Below, piece after piece: positions 1 to 5,647 of a stretch of DNA of 6,051 nucleotides. The translations under genes and the position numbers were made by a program. The DNA is taken from NCBI GenBank assembly GCA_905371725.1, contig CAJPML010000074.1, positions 1 through 6,051 of the forward strand, given 5' to 3'. Origin of the DNA: Leptotrichia sp. oral taxon 215 (GTDB lineage Bacteria > Fusobacteriota > Fusobacteriia > Fusobacteriales > Leptotrichiaceae). Under the pieces are notes generated by a model. That model was given only the letters and a program-made list of their open reading frames with translations. It was not told the DNA's origin and searched no databases. The first letter of the stretch is position 1. Every line of letters begins with the position of its first letter.

Positions 1-407
1 ACCTTTATTTTAGCCCTACTTCCATTATCTTTTTCATTTTTTTCAGATATTAGATCTCTGTATGTTTTCTGTTGATTACCATGTAAACCTGTTCCAACTT
101 TATCTTCTATTATTACATATATATCTACTACAGGATTTTTCTCGTTTTCATTAGTTATAAATTCTGTTTTATTCTGAATTTCCAATAGTACGTCTATTTT
201 CTGATATTGTCTTTTTATATTTACTTTCCTATCTTCGAGCTTTTCACCTAACATTTTTTCAATAAATTCAATTGCAAGTAATTTTAATTTTTTTTCATCT
301 TCTGATAAACCATTGTCATCAAAATTCACCCAGTTATATAACCAACATATAAAAGCATCCTGTGATAGCTCTGATGTTGCAAAATTAAAGATATTGTTTT
401 TTTCCAT
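1..407 (-). CDS. PD-(D/E)XK nuclease family protein, N-terminal part (cut by window edge)
   Basis: The first 135 residues of a protein whose 3' end lies outside the window. The ATG at 407 is preceded by a purine-rich stretch (GAAGGG about 7 nt upstream) and opens with MEKNNIFNFATSELSQDAF, a start I recognise from PD-(D/E)XK nuclease family proteins of the PDDEXK_4 type. The catalytic signature is visible: D72 in KIDVLLEI, then E101-x-K103 in YVIIEDKV at the end of a hydrophobic strand, followed by a conserved-looking NQQKTY (residues 111-116). Residues 19-26 hold F-x-x-W-x-x-x-W and residues 45-57 A-x-x-FIE-x-x-x-GEKL; both recur in the gene ending at 1495. These proteins are predicted metal-dependent DNA nucleases; their cellular role is mostly unknown and defence is one possibility. 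The gene lies 95 nt downstream of the WYL regulator on the same strand. I see no convincing promoter or terminator between them, so readthrough is likely. Family recognition is confident, the substrate unknown. Confidence 0.8.
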   Translation of the reverse strand, partial: MEKNNIFNFATSELSQDAFICWLYNWVNFDDNGLSEDEKKLKLLAIEFIEKMLGEKLEDRKVNIKRQYQKIDVLLEIQNKTEFITNENEKNPVVDIYVIIEDKVGTGLHGNQQKTYRDLISEKNEKDNGSRAKIK

Positions 408-502
408 TTCAAATCCCTTCTTTCCTCATATATTTTATTTTATTGTAAACTCCTTAAATGTTTTATCCGAGTCATTTTTTTATAATTTCTATAAATCTTA
501 CC

Positions 503-1432
503 TTATTTCAATATTTCATAATCAACAACATAATCTCCCTGGCTTCTTAGCCACATTTCCGCTCCAAAGCTTCCATAAACTTCGATTAAAACTGTATAGA
601 CTGTATATCTTGAATTTCCTTCTTCAGCCAGTACTTCTGCTGTTGGAAATCTGTCCAGAACATATTCAAGATAGCCCTTATATCTGAATTTTATTTTTAT
701 GAGAGGCCCTGAATGCATGAACTGTATGTATTTTCTAAATTCTCCATCTTCAAATTTCTCCAAATAGTTAATCTTAAATTTTTTATTTATATCCTTTATT
801 TCAGTAATTCTGTCTATCCTGAAAATGGCAGGATATTCTTCCCTGTCTTCAATATATGCAATCAGATAGAAATAATATTCTGAAAACATTATGGATAAAG
901 GTTTTACATTGTATTTTCTGCCTTCATTGCTTTTCGTAGTGTAATTTAAGCAAAGCCATTCCTGATTTTTTACACTCTGTGCCAAATTCCATATAACCGA
1001 AAGCAAATCTTTTCCATGCTGCAGAGGGATATAATTAAACCTTTCGTTACTTATCAGGTCTTTTATAATATTTCTGTCATTTCCTGACATCTGATTAATC
1101 AGTTTATCTATCAGATTATCAGTTTCACCTTTATTAAAAGCCCTGCTTTCAAGTATTATCTTACTTATAGCCAAGATTTCCTCATTTGTAAGGGATTTCT
1201 TATCATTACTTTTCAGGTAATATCCATTCTTAGCTCTGGAATATTCTATATCTGAATCACTTTCCTCAAAAAGATAATCTCTTAAAGTTTTTATATCCCT
1301 CTGTATTGTTTTTACATCAACATTAAATTCATTTGTCAGATTTTCTCCATTTAATATTTCTTTCTGCTGTAACCTCTTTATTATTTTTAGTATTCTAAAT
1401 ATTTTTCCTTCTGAATCTTTAATTTTTTCCAT
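503..1432 (-). CDS. HTH-WYL-WCX transcriptional regulator
   Basis: A 309-residue cytoplasmic DNA-binding regulator with the complete three-part architecture. Residues about 10-55 form a DeoR/HTH_11-like winged helix (recognition region NLTNEFNVDVKTIQRDIKTL, 31-50). Residues about 150-215 form the WYL domain, with a YNVKPLS strand and YYFYLIAY, so the name-giving triad reads F188-Y189-L190. The arginine-rich segment AIFRIDRI (202-209) is the usual ligand-contact strand. Residues about 240-309 are the WCX dimerisation domain, ending in EMWLRSQGDYVVDYEIL. WYL proteins sense small ligands, often nucleotides or nucleic acid; CapW and BrxR, of the same layout, repress CBASS and BREX defence loci. 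Here the gene sits between two PD-(D/E)XK-type genes, so it may control them or itself. It has its own perfect consensus promoter at 1470-1498 and a weak AAAGG 10 nt before the ATG at 1432. The length is normal and the frame intact. The target is inferred only. Confidence 0.9.
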   Translation of the reverse strand: MEKIKDSEGKIFRILKIIKRLQQKEILNGENLTNEFNVDVKTIQRDIKTLRDYLFEESDSDIEYSRAKNGYYLKSNDKKSLTNEEILAISKIILESRAFNKGETDNLIDKLINQMSGNDRNIIKDLISNERFNYIPLQHGKDLLSVIWNLAQSVKNQEWLCLNYTTKSNEGRKYNVKPLSIMFSEYYFYLIAYIEDREEYPAIFRIDRITEIKDINKKFKINYLEKFEDGEFRKYIQFMHSGPLIKIKFRYKGYLEYVLDRFPTAEVLAEEGNSRYTVYTVLIEVYGSFGAEMWLRSQGDYVVDYEILK

Positions 1433-1475
1433 TATAACTAAGCCTTTGTATATTTTTATATTTTACTTAATTATA
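1433..1475. promoter_or_regulatory. Imperfect inverted repeat, candidate WYL autoregulatory operator
   Basis: Read on the minus strand, TATAATTAAG (1475-1466) and CTTAGTTATA (1442-1433) are inverted repeats matching at 9 of 10 positions, 23 nt apart. The first arm contains the -10 hexamer and the second ends immediately before the start codon. The position suits binding by a dimer of the WYL regulator, but both arms are AT-rich and part of the match is the promoter element itself, so chance is a real alternative. Confidence 0.3.
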
Positions 1476-1498
1476 ACTTTGATTTTTCTTTTTGTCAA
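1470..1498 (-). promoter_or_regulatory. Perfect sigma-70 promoter of the WYL regulator
   Basis: On the minus strand TTGACA (1498-1493), a 17-nt spacer and TATAAT (1475-1470) match the sigma-70 consensus at all 12 positions with optimal spacing. Transcription should begin near 1463, leaving about a 30-nt leader before the ATG at 1432. The -35 hexamer contains the TGA stop codon of the upstream gene (1497-1495), so the regulator can be transcribed independently of that gene. Such a strong core promoter normally implies repression or a need for steady high expression. Confidence 0.85.
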
Positions 1499-2610
1499 CG
1501 GCGAATTGATACTCTTTTTATTTTAGGTTTTGATTTCTTTCTCCTATATCTCATGTCAGCATACTCATTTCTTATATCCAAACTTTCATTCTCTTTATTA
1601 TACTTCTCTAATTTTTCGATTATTTCGTCTATTTTTTTCTCTATTTCCTTTAATGTAGTGTCCTTATTAAATTTCATATACATTAATGCAAGTTTTTCTC
1701 TTCTGTGATAGAATTCTTCAATTATTGTAAAATCATCAAATACCTCTTTTAACTCATCCTGCATTAATTTTAAAAAACCGTCCTCCAGAGGTTCCAAAGT
1801 ATAGTAACACAATTCAATTACTTCAATCGGATTCAAATCTTCATCCGTGGTATATGTAAATTGCAGAAAAAATTCATCTTTAACCCATTCCATGTAAGTA
1901 AAATTCTTATAAACATCATATTTATCATTCTTTGTTTCTATATATTTTTGTAGAATATCATGTAAATCTACAATTTCCTTTATATCATCTACTGAATCCT
2001 TCCTATTTATTTTCTTATAGTTATAATAACTGTCAAATATGCTGTCATCTATATCTTTTTCAAAAGCTTCAAACAATTTCAGAAAATCTTCCCTGTCATA
2101 TACAACCGTTGTTTCTCCAATTTCTTCACGAACATATCTGGATACTTTTTCATGTGTAAAATGTACAATTTTAATTTTTTCTTCCTCATCATCTTCTAAA
2201 TTTTCATATTTTTTAAGTAATCTAAATATTTTTCCCCTATACTCTAAAAAATCTTCCGAATATTCGTCATCAAAATAATTTCTAAAATATAGATATTTCC
2301 TTGCCTTCTTATCTTGTCTATTTAAAATCAATAAAATTGATGAATCACTTAAAAGTCTCTGAATAATAGTATCTCCATATATAAAGCTATCAAAAGAACC
2401 TGCAAAATATATTTCAATCTCTTCTGTATCCAGTTTTTCTCCCGTAGTCTCTTCAATAAATTTTTTTGCCATACTCTTTAAAGCTGTTCTACCCTTATCT
2501 TCTTGCGTATCAATCACAAGCCACTTTAACATCCAGTACATAAATATCTCGTCATTAAAATTTTCTGCATAAAAGGCATCATTCTTAGTGGGTTTTAAAT
2601 CATTGTCCAT
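1495..2610 (-). CDS. PD-(D/E)XK-like protein with apparently degenerate active site
   Basis: A 371-residue protein, cytoplasmic by appearance. I start it at 2610, not at the in-frame ATG at 2619, because AAGGAG (2625-2620) touches the 2619 ATG directly but lies 9 nt before the 2610 ATG. No family is obvious at first sight, yet the N-terminal half tracks the nuclease beginning at 407: F23-x-x-W26-x-x-x-W30, then A48-x-x-FIE-x-x-x-GEKL (48-60), identical at 8 of 13 positions, then D74 matching its D72. Where that protein has IIEDK, this one has LILNRQ (94-99), so the catalytic E and K appear replaced by N and Q. VVYDREDFLKLFEAF (169-183) resembles the downstream part of the same family as I remember it. 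The C-terminus has a likely coiled coil (about 310-340) and a strongly basic tail (about 353-371). It could be a catalytically dead regulatory or DNA-binding partner, or a decayed nuclease. An alternative D-x-K (D100-K102) is three residues displaced. Confidence 0.7.
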   Translation of the reverse strand: MDNDLKPTKNDAFYAENFNDEIFMYWMLKWLVIDTQEDKGRTALKSMAKKFIEETTGEKLDTEEIEIYFAGSFDSFIYGDTIIQRLLSDSSILLILNRQDKKARKYLYFRNYFDDEYSEDFLEYRGKIFRLLKKYENLEDDEEEKIKIVHFTHEKVSRYVREEIGETTVVYDREDFLKLFEAFEKDIDDSIFDSYYNYKKINRKDSVDDIKEIVDLHDILQKYIETKNDKYDVYKNFTYMEWVKDEFFLQFTYTTDEDLNPIEVIELCYYTLEPLEDGFLKLMQDELKEVFDDFTIIEEFYHRREKLALMYMKFNKDTTLKEIEKKIDEIIEKLEKYNKENESLDIRNEYADMRYRRKKSKPKIKRVSIRR

Positions 2611-2619
2611 AATTTTCAT

Positions 2620-2625
2620 CTCCTT
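2620..2625 (-). promoter_or_regulatory. Shine-Dalgarno site that decides the start of the PD-(D/E)XK-like gene
   Basis: AAGGAG on the minus strand abuts the ATG at 2619 with no spacer, which would not allow initiation there. The ATG at 2610 lies 9 nt downstream, a workable distance. The start is therefore placed at 2610. Confidence 0.75.
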
Positions 2626-2639
2626 GTATTATTTTCCAT

Positions 2640-2670
2640 ATTATACTTTTCATAAAGGACAGTTTCTGTC
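2640..2670 (-). promoter_or_regulatory. Promoter and palindromic operator candidate for the PD-(D/E)XK-like gene
   Basis: A TATAAT -10 element (2645-2640, minus strand) lies 30 nt before the chosen start at 2610. No good -35 is found at 16-18 nt (best CAGAAA at 2668-2663). That position is covered by a perfect palindrome, GACAG-TTT-CTGTC (2658-2670). A poor -35 overlapped by a palindrome fits either an activator-dependent promoter or a repressor site. The core promoter call is moderate; the operator role is inferred. Confidence 0.45.
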
Positions 2671-2732
2671 TGTTTATATTTTTTTGTAATTTTTATTTAC
2701 AGCATTCCTCTTCTTTTTTCAAAAATATAAGT

Positions 2733-2744
2733 TATAATTATATT
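2733..2744 (+). promoter_or_regulatory. Probable -10 region for the exported-protein gene
   Basis: TATAAT (2733-2738) is followed directly by TATATT (2739-2744). Neither has a good -35 at standard spacing; TTTTCA, 17 nt before the second, is the best. The leader to the ATG at 2816 would be about 65-70 nt. AGACAGAAA (2745-2753) sits at the expected start of transcription and is the reverse complement of a 9-mer within the divergent promoter (2663-2671). Confidence 0.4.
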
Positions 2745-2815
2745 AGACAGAAAATAAAGATGCTGAATATTTAAATTTAGGATTAAAAAAATTATTCTGA
2801 AAGGGGAAATCTGAA

Positions 2816-3166
2816 ATGAAAAGAATATTGCTTTTATTAGGAATCTTATTTTGTTCATTTAATATGACAGGAACAGAAAAAATTATATCAGGATATTGCG
2901 AAGGACGGGGAAAAATTTTGAAAAAGGCTTATGATCCTTATTTTTTAACAGTTTTAACTACATATAAGTCATGTCTTATTAACGATACAAAATATAATAA
3001 TATCAAAGTTCACAGAACTTATTCCAAGTATAAAAAAAATGCTGTAATACCTGAAAAGGAAGTTTTTTCAAGTAAGAGCAATTACTGTGCAGATGTAGAT
3101 CATAGTACAGGTAATTTACTAATTTATCCTACTAATATTGAAGGAGAATGCGAAATGCTGCATTAG
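2816..3166 (+). CDS. Small exported protein of unknown function
   Basis: A 116-residue protein I do not recognise. The ATG at 2816 has a strong AAGGGG site 9 nt upstream. The N-terminus is a typical Sec signal peptide: a short basic start (MKR), a hydrophobic core (residues 4-15) and a polar stretch with a plausible cleavage site near residue 19-20. ILFC at 10-13 is not a good lipobox because F, not A, G or S, precedes the cysteine; a lipoprotein is possible but unlikely. The mature part is lysine- and tyrosine-rich and has four cysteines (C28, C53, C91, C112), enough for two disulfides, which suits a periplasmic or secreted domain. It is the only plus-strand gene, diverging from the PD-(D/E)XK-like gene and ending at a bidirectional terminator, so it is transcribed alone. 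The codon pattern and exact signal peptide make it look real. Confidence 0.75.
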   Translation: MKRILLLLGILFCSFNMTGTEKIISGYCEGRGKILKKAYDPYFLTVLTTYKSCLINDTKYNNIKVHRTYSKYKKNAVIPEKEVFSSKSNYCADVDHSTGNLLIYPTNIEGECEMLH

Positions 3167-3233
3167 TTTTAAATAAAAATAGCTTTATATGTATAGCGTG
3201 CGAAAAATGAAATAAAAAAATATCTTACAAAAT

Positions 3234-3294
3234 AAAAAATCGATAACCTGACAAAGCTTATTAAGCTTAAAATTCTTATGGTTATCGATTTTTT
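3234..3294. terminator. Bidirectional intrinsic terminator with nested hairpin
   Basis: AAAAAATCGATAACC (3234-3248) and GGTTATCGATTTTTT (3280-3294) form a perfect 15-bp inverted repeat with A6 and T6 outer ends, giving a hairpin plus T-tract on either strand. It lies between the converging genes ending at 3166 and 3302, so it can stop both. The 31-nt loop holds a second inverted repeat, AAGCTTA-T-TAAGCTT (3254-3268), which could form a smaller nested stem. Confidence 0.9.
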
Positions 3295-3301
3295 CACACA
3301 C

Positions 3302-3889
3302 TTAACTAATTTTCTCAAATATTTTAGAAATCAAATCCGTAATATTAAAAGCCACATAAACTATCTCATCAGGATCGTGAATGTAACAGATTATCTGCCC
3401 TTTCTTCCCGTCTTTATCAGGGTCTAAATCCAGCATCAGATAACAGCTGTCACAATACTCTGCAAATGGAAACCATTTCCTATTAAAAAGATATGGTTTT
3501 ATTCTGCTGTCATTCATTTTTTCAATATCCTGAACCCTGAAATATTCAGGAAACTCAGATAATAAAGCATCTCTATTCTGAAAATTTTTTTTTGAATTTT
3601 CTATTTCCTGTAAACTCATTAGGCGAAATGCCATTTCTCTTTCATCAATAACAGCCGGCAACACAAAAAAGAATCCACTCCCATTTTTGTATTTATAGAG
3701 TTCCTTGAAATCATCAGGCAGTATAATATCAAATTTTTTCTCAAAAAATGCAAAATCATCCTGACGCGCCCCTGATATATTTTCATATTTTTCAAAATAA
3801 CCTTCTTCAACAGGATCATCTAAATCCAGTTCTTCAAAGTTATTGCAAACATATTTTTCTATCTCTTTAATTTTATCAATCATTTTCAT
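3302..3889 (-). CDS. SMI1/KNR4 (SUKH) family protein
   Basis: A 195-residue cytoplasmic protein of the SUKH superfamily. The characteristic motifs are in order: SGARQDDFAFFEKKFDIILP (39-58), DDFKELYKYKNGSG (59-72), W139-F-P for the W-x-P motif, LDLDPD (153-158) and KGQII (163-167), then YVAFNITDLISKIFEKI at the C-terminus. SUKH proteins are widespread immunity proteins that bind and neutralise polymorphic or contact-dependent toxins, often nucleases; others have unknown roles. No toxin gene is visible, so this would be an orphan immunity protein, or its toxin is elsewhere. I start it at 3889 because GGAG (3902-3899) lies 9 nt before that ATG; the longer in-frame ATG at 3904 would use this site as codons. 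It follows the CPBP gene by 33 nt on the same strand and ends at the terminator at 3234-3294, so it is probably the last gene of a PadR-CPBP-SUKH operon. Confidence 0.85.
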   Translation of the reverse strand: MKMIDKIKEIEKYVCNNFEELDLDDPVEEGYFEKYENISGARQDDFAFFEKKFDIILPDDFKELYKYKNGSGFFFVLPAVIDEREMAFRLMSLQEIENSKKNFQNRDALLSEFPEYFRVQDIEKMNDSRIKPYLFNRKWFPFAEYCDSCYLMLDLDPDKDGKKGQIICYIHDPDEIVYVAFNITDLISKIFEKIS

Positions 3890-3922
3890 AACTATCATCT
3901 CCATAAGTTTTTATTTTTTCTG

Positions 3923-4834
3923 TTAAAAATCTTCCTGTTCTCCATAAAGAGGACTACTGATTATGTAAAGATTTCTCCTGTTTTTTCTCCATCTTCTGAT
4001 TGATAGTCCCACTATCAGATAAAGAATTGTCGGAATTATACCCACTGAAAGCGAAAAAAGAAATGCCTGACTTTTTTCCACAGAAACAATTCCTAATAAA
4101 AGTAACGGATTTATCACTGCATCTTCCATAGTGTGCATAATAACTGATGGCCACATAGATTTAGTGACTTTAAAAATTTCTGTATACATAACTGTCCAGC
4201 ATGTAACTACTACTGTTCCAATCAGAAAAAATGTCAGTCTGCTGACCGGCAGAATATTTTGTATTTCACTTTCAGAGAGAAATATCATAATGTATGGCAA
4301 ATGCCAGATCCACCATATCCCTCCCGCAAGAAGATATATTTTTAAATCAGACAGTTTCAGTTTTAGCAGCTGATTTGTAAGATAGGCTCTCCAGACTGAT
4401 TCCTCAAATATATTTTTTATAAACTGGGAAACAATCTGTGTAAGCAGAATTCCAATATAGGCTGTTATTCCAATATTTACACTGGAAAATTTGATACCTT
4501 TTGTTACTAATCCCGACAAAAGAACAGTTAAAGTAACAGCAGGATATATCAGAAAGCTTATTAAATACATTTTTTTATTATTTCTAAAATTAAATGAAAA
4601 TCCTGTATTTTTCCATCCGTCACCTGCAAAAGTACGCAGTATTATTGTGCAGATTAACGGAGATACAAGCCATATGAGCAGTCCCAGCGAACCATTATTA
4701 CCTGTCACTGTGCCTATATTTTCATAATGTGCCTGCCCTGTTAATTTATCAATAAGATACCCTGTCCATCCACAAATTGTAATAAAAATTGTAAAAATAA
4801 CTATATTTCGTTTAATTTTATTTATATCGTTCAT
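3923..4834 (-). CDS. CPBP family intramembrane glutamic metalloprotease
   Basis: A 303-residue polytopic membrane protein of the CPBP (CAAX protease and bacteriocin-processing, Abi) family. All three active-site motifs are present: EESVWR (144-149) matching EExxxR, WWIWH (174-178) matching the FxxxH-type motif with W in place of F, and HTMED (234-238) matching HxxxN/D. About eight hydrophobic segments are seen, roughly at 11-27, 48-67, 88-110, 120-138, 165-186, 200-218, 240-252 and 258-279, with a basic cytoplasmic-looking tail RRWRKNRR. Prokaryotic members often confer immunity to self-made bacteriocins or act in peptide processing; the substrate cannot be read from sequence. The ATG at 4834 has GAGGTG 7 nt upstream. 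It lies 80 nt after the PadR regulator and 33 nt before the SUKH gene, so PadR control is likely. The length is usual and nothing is broken. Class is certain, substrate unknown. Confidence 0.9.
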   Translation of the reverse strand: MNDINKIKRNIVIFTIFITICGWTGYLIDKLTGQAHYENIGTVTGNNGSLGLLIWLVSPLICTIILRTFAGDGWKNTGFSFNFRNNKKMYLISFLIYPAVTLTVLLSGLVTKGIKFSSVNIGITAYIGILLTQIVSQFIKNIFEESVWRAYLTNQLLKLKLSDLKIYLLAGGIWWIWHLPYIMIFLSESEIQNILPVSRLTFFLIGTVVVTCWTVMYTEIFKVTKSMWPSVIMHTMEDAVINPLLLLGIVSVEKSQAFLFSLSVGIIPTILYLIVGLSIRRWRKNRRNLYIISSPLYGEQEDF

Positions 4835-4847
4835 TCCATTTCACCTC

Positions 4848-4896
4848 ACATAACATTTTATTTAAAATTAAAGACCATAATGCACTTCTGTTATGT
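4848..4896. repeat. 8-bp inverted repeat upstream of the CPBP gene
   Basis: ACATAACA (4848-4855) and TGTTATGT (4889-4896) are perfect inverted repeats 33 nt apart in the gap between the PadR and CPBP genes. In the mRNA the near arm touches the Shine-Dalgarno GAGGTG (4847-4842), so a hairpin could affect CPBP translation. The arms also contain ACAT/ATGT words seen in some PadR operators, though the spacing is not the usual one. There is no T-tract, so it is not a terminator. Confidence 0.35.
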
Positions 4897-4914
4897 AATA
4901 ATAAGTTTTCAGAT

Positions 4915-5520
4915 TTATATTCTTTTCTTCAGTTTTTTAAACCACTCTATATTAAAAGCAGTAACATCAATTCCATAGTCTAAGGTAGCTAATGTAAATT
5001 TACTGATTTCTCTGATATTCTCAATTAATTCTTTTCCTTTGTCCAGATTTTTAATTCTATCCTTATATTCTATATCTGCAAGCAGATAATTTTCTATTTC
5101 CTCACTTTCTTCTTCTACATCTATTGATTCCTTTAATTTTTTAAGTGCCTCATATTCCTCTTCAAGAGAAAGAATAATTTTATCAATCAGGGTTTTCTGA
5201 TCTTTTTTCGAAACATACCCCATAAAAAAGAGTTTCCCAAAATCATAATTTTTTGTTTTTGAAGTATTGATAGGAATTTTTATCCACTCAATCAATGCTT
5301 CCCGACCTGTTTCTGTTATTGAATATCTTTTTTTATTTACTCCCTTTTCAACAAGCTCCTCAAAAGTGACCATTTCAAGTTCAAACAGTTTTTTAAGAGC
5401 TGCCTGGATACTTCCCAGGCTGTCACTATACATGGATTTAAAATTATTTTTAATGAAATTGCGAAGTTCATATGCTGTCATTCGATGTAACATTAAAATT
5501 CCTAAAATTATTTTATCCAT
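4915..5520 (-). CDS. PadR family transcriptional regulator
   Basis: A 201-residue cytoplasmic regulator. Residues about 4-80 are the PadR winged helix: ILGILMLHRMTAYELRNFI, then SLGSIQAALKKLFELEMV (34-51) as recognition and wing region and KKRYSITETGREALIEWI (63-80). Residues about 90-198 are the helical Vir/PadR C-terminal dimerisation domain, with a highly charged coiled-coil segment at 115-145 and the expected ending TLDYGIDVTAFNIEW. This is the usual size and layout of PadR subfamily 1. Such proteins are mostly repressors released by small molecules such as antibiotics or phenolic compounds. The ATG at 5520 has AGGAGG 6 nt upstream. A perfect palindrome sits inside its own promoter, so autorepression is likely, and the CPBP and SUKH genes downstream would be regulated with it. 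The inducing ligand cannot be read from the sequence. Confidence 0.92.
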   Translation of the reverse strand: MDKIILGILMLHRMTAYELRNFIKNNFKSMYSDSLGSIQAALKKLFELEMVTFEELVEKGVNKKRYSITETGREALIEWIKIPINTSKTKNYDFGKLFFMGYVSKKDQKTLIDKIILSLEEEYEALKKLKESIDVEEESEEIENYLLADIEYKDRIKNLDKGKELIENIREISKFTLATLDYGIDVTAFNIEWFKKLKKRI

Positions 5521-5536
5521 AATACACCTCCTAGAT

Positions 5537-5572
5537 ATACCTTATAATAACATACCTTTTAGGTATTGTAAA
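5537..5572 (-). promoter_or_regulatory. PadR operon promoter with operator palindrome in the spacer
   Basis: On the minus strand TTTACA (5572-5567), a 17-nt spacer and TATTAT (5549-5544) make a good sigma-70 promoter. The palindrome ATACCT-TTT-AGGTAT (plus strand, 5552-5566) lies entirely within the spacer, so a bound protein would exclude RNA polymerase. A third half-site, ATACCT (5537-5542), follows the -10 exactly 15 bp from the first copy. The location and symmetry suggest autorepression by the PadR protein encoded just downstream. Confidence 0.75.
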
Positions 5573-5647
5573 GTATTTATTTTAAAAAGTGTATAACATA
5601 AGTAATTACAGCATATATAAAATAAAATCATGAAATTCTATCAGCCG

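Noticed and set aside
408..502. Promoter for the left nuclease gene in the 95-nt gap after the WYL gene
   Set aside because: I tried TTGAAA, TTTACA and several TATAAA-like boxes, but none pair at 16-18 nt; no hairpin terminator is present either.
313..687. Plus-strand frame of 124 codons across the start of the left nuclease gene and the end of the WYL gene
   Set aside because: It overlaps two well-supported minus-strand genes, has no ribosome binding site, and its Phe/Leu/Tyr-rich product is what antisense AT-rich coding DNA gives.
1932..2278. Two overlapping plus-strand frames opposite the PD-(D/E)XK-like gene
   Set aside because: Both are antisense to an intact gene and rich in Ser/Phe/Leu with no start signal.
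2611..2619. Start codon of the PD-(D/E)XK-like gene at 2619
   Set aside because: The Shine-Dalgarno AAGGAG directly abuts this ATG; the ATG at 2610 has proper spacing.
3890..3904. Start of the SUKH gene at 3904
   Set aside because: The only good GGAG overlaps this start codon and would be translated; it is 9 nt before the ATG at 3889.
4131..4727. Plus-strand frames of about 80 codons opposite the CPBP gene
   Set aside because: They are antisense to a membrane protein gene with all catalytic motifs and lack ribosome binding sites.
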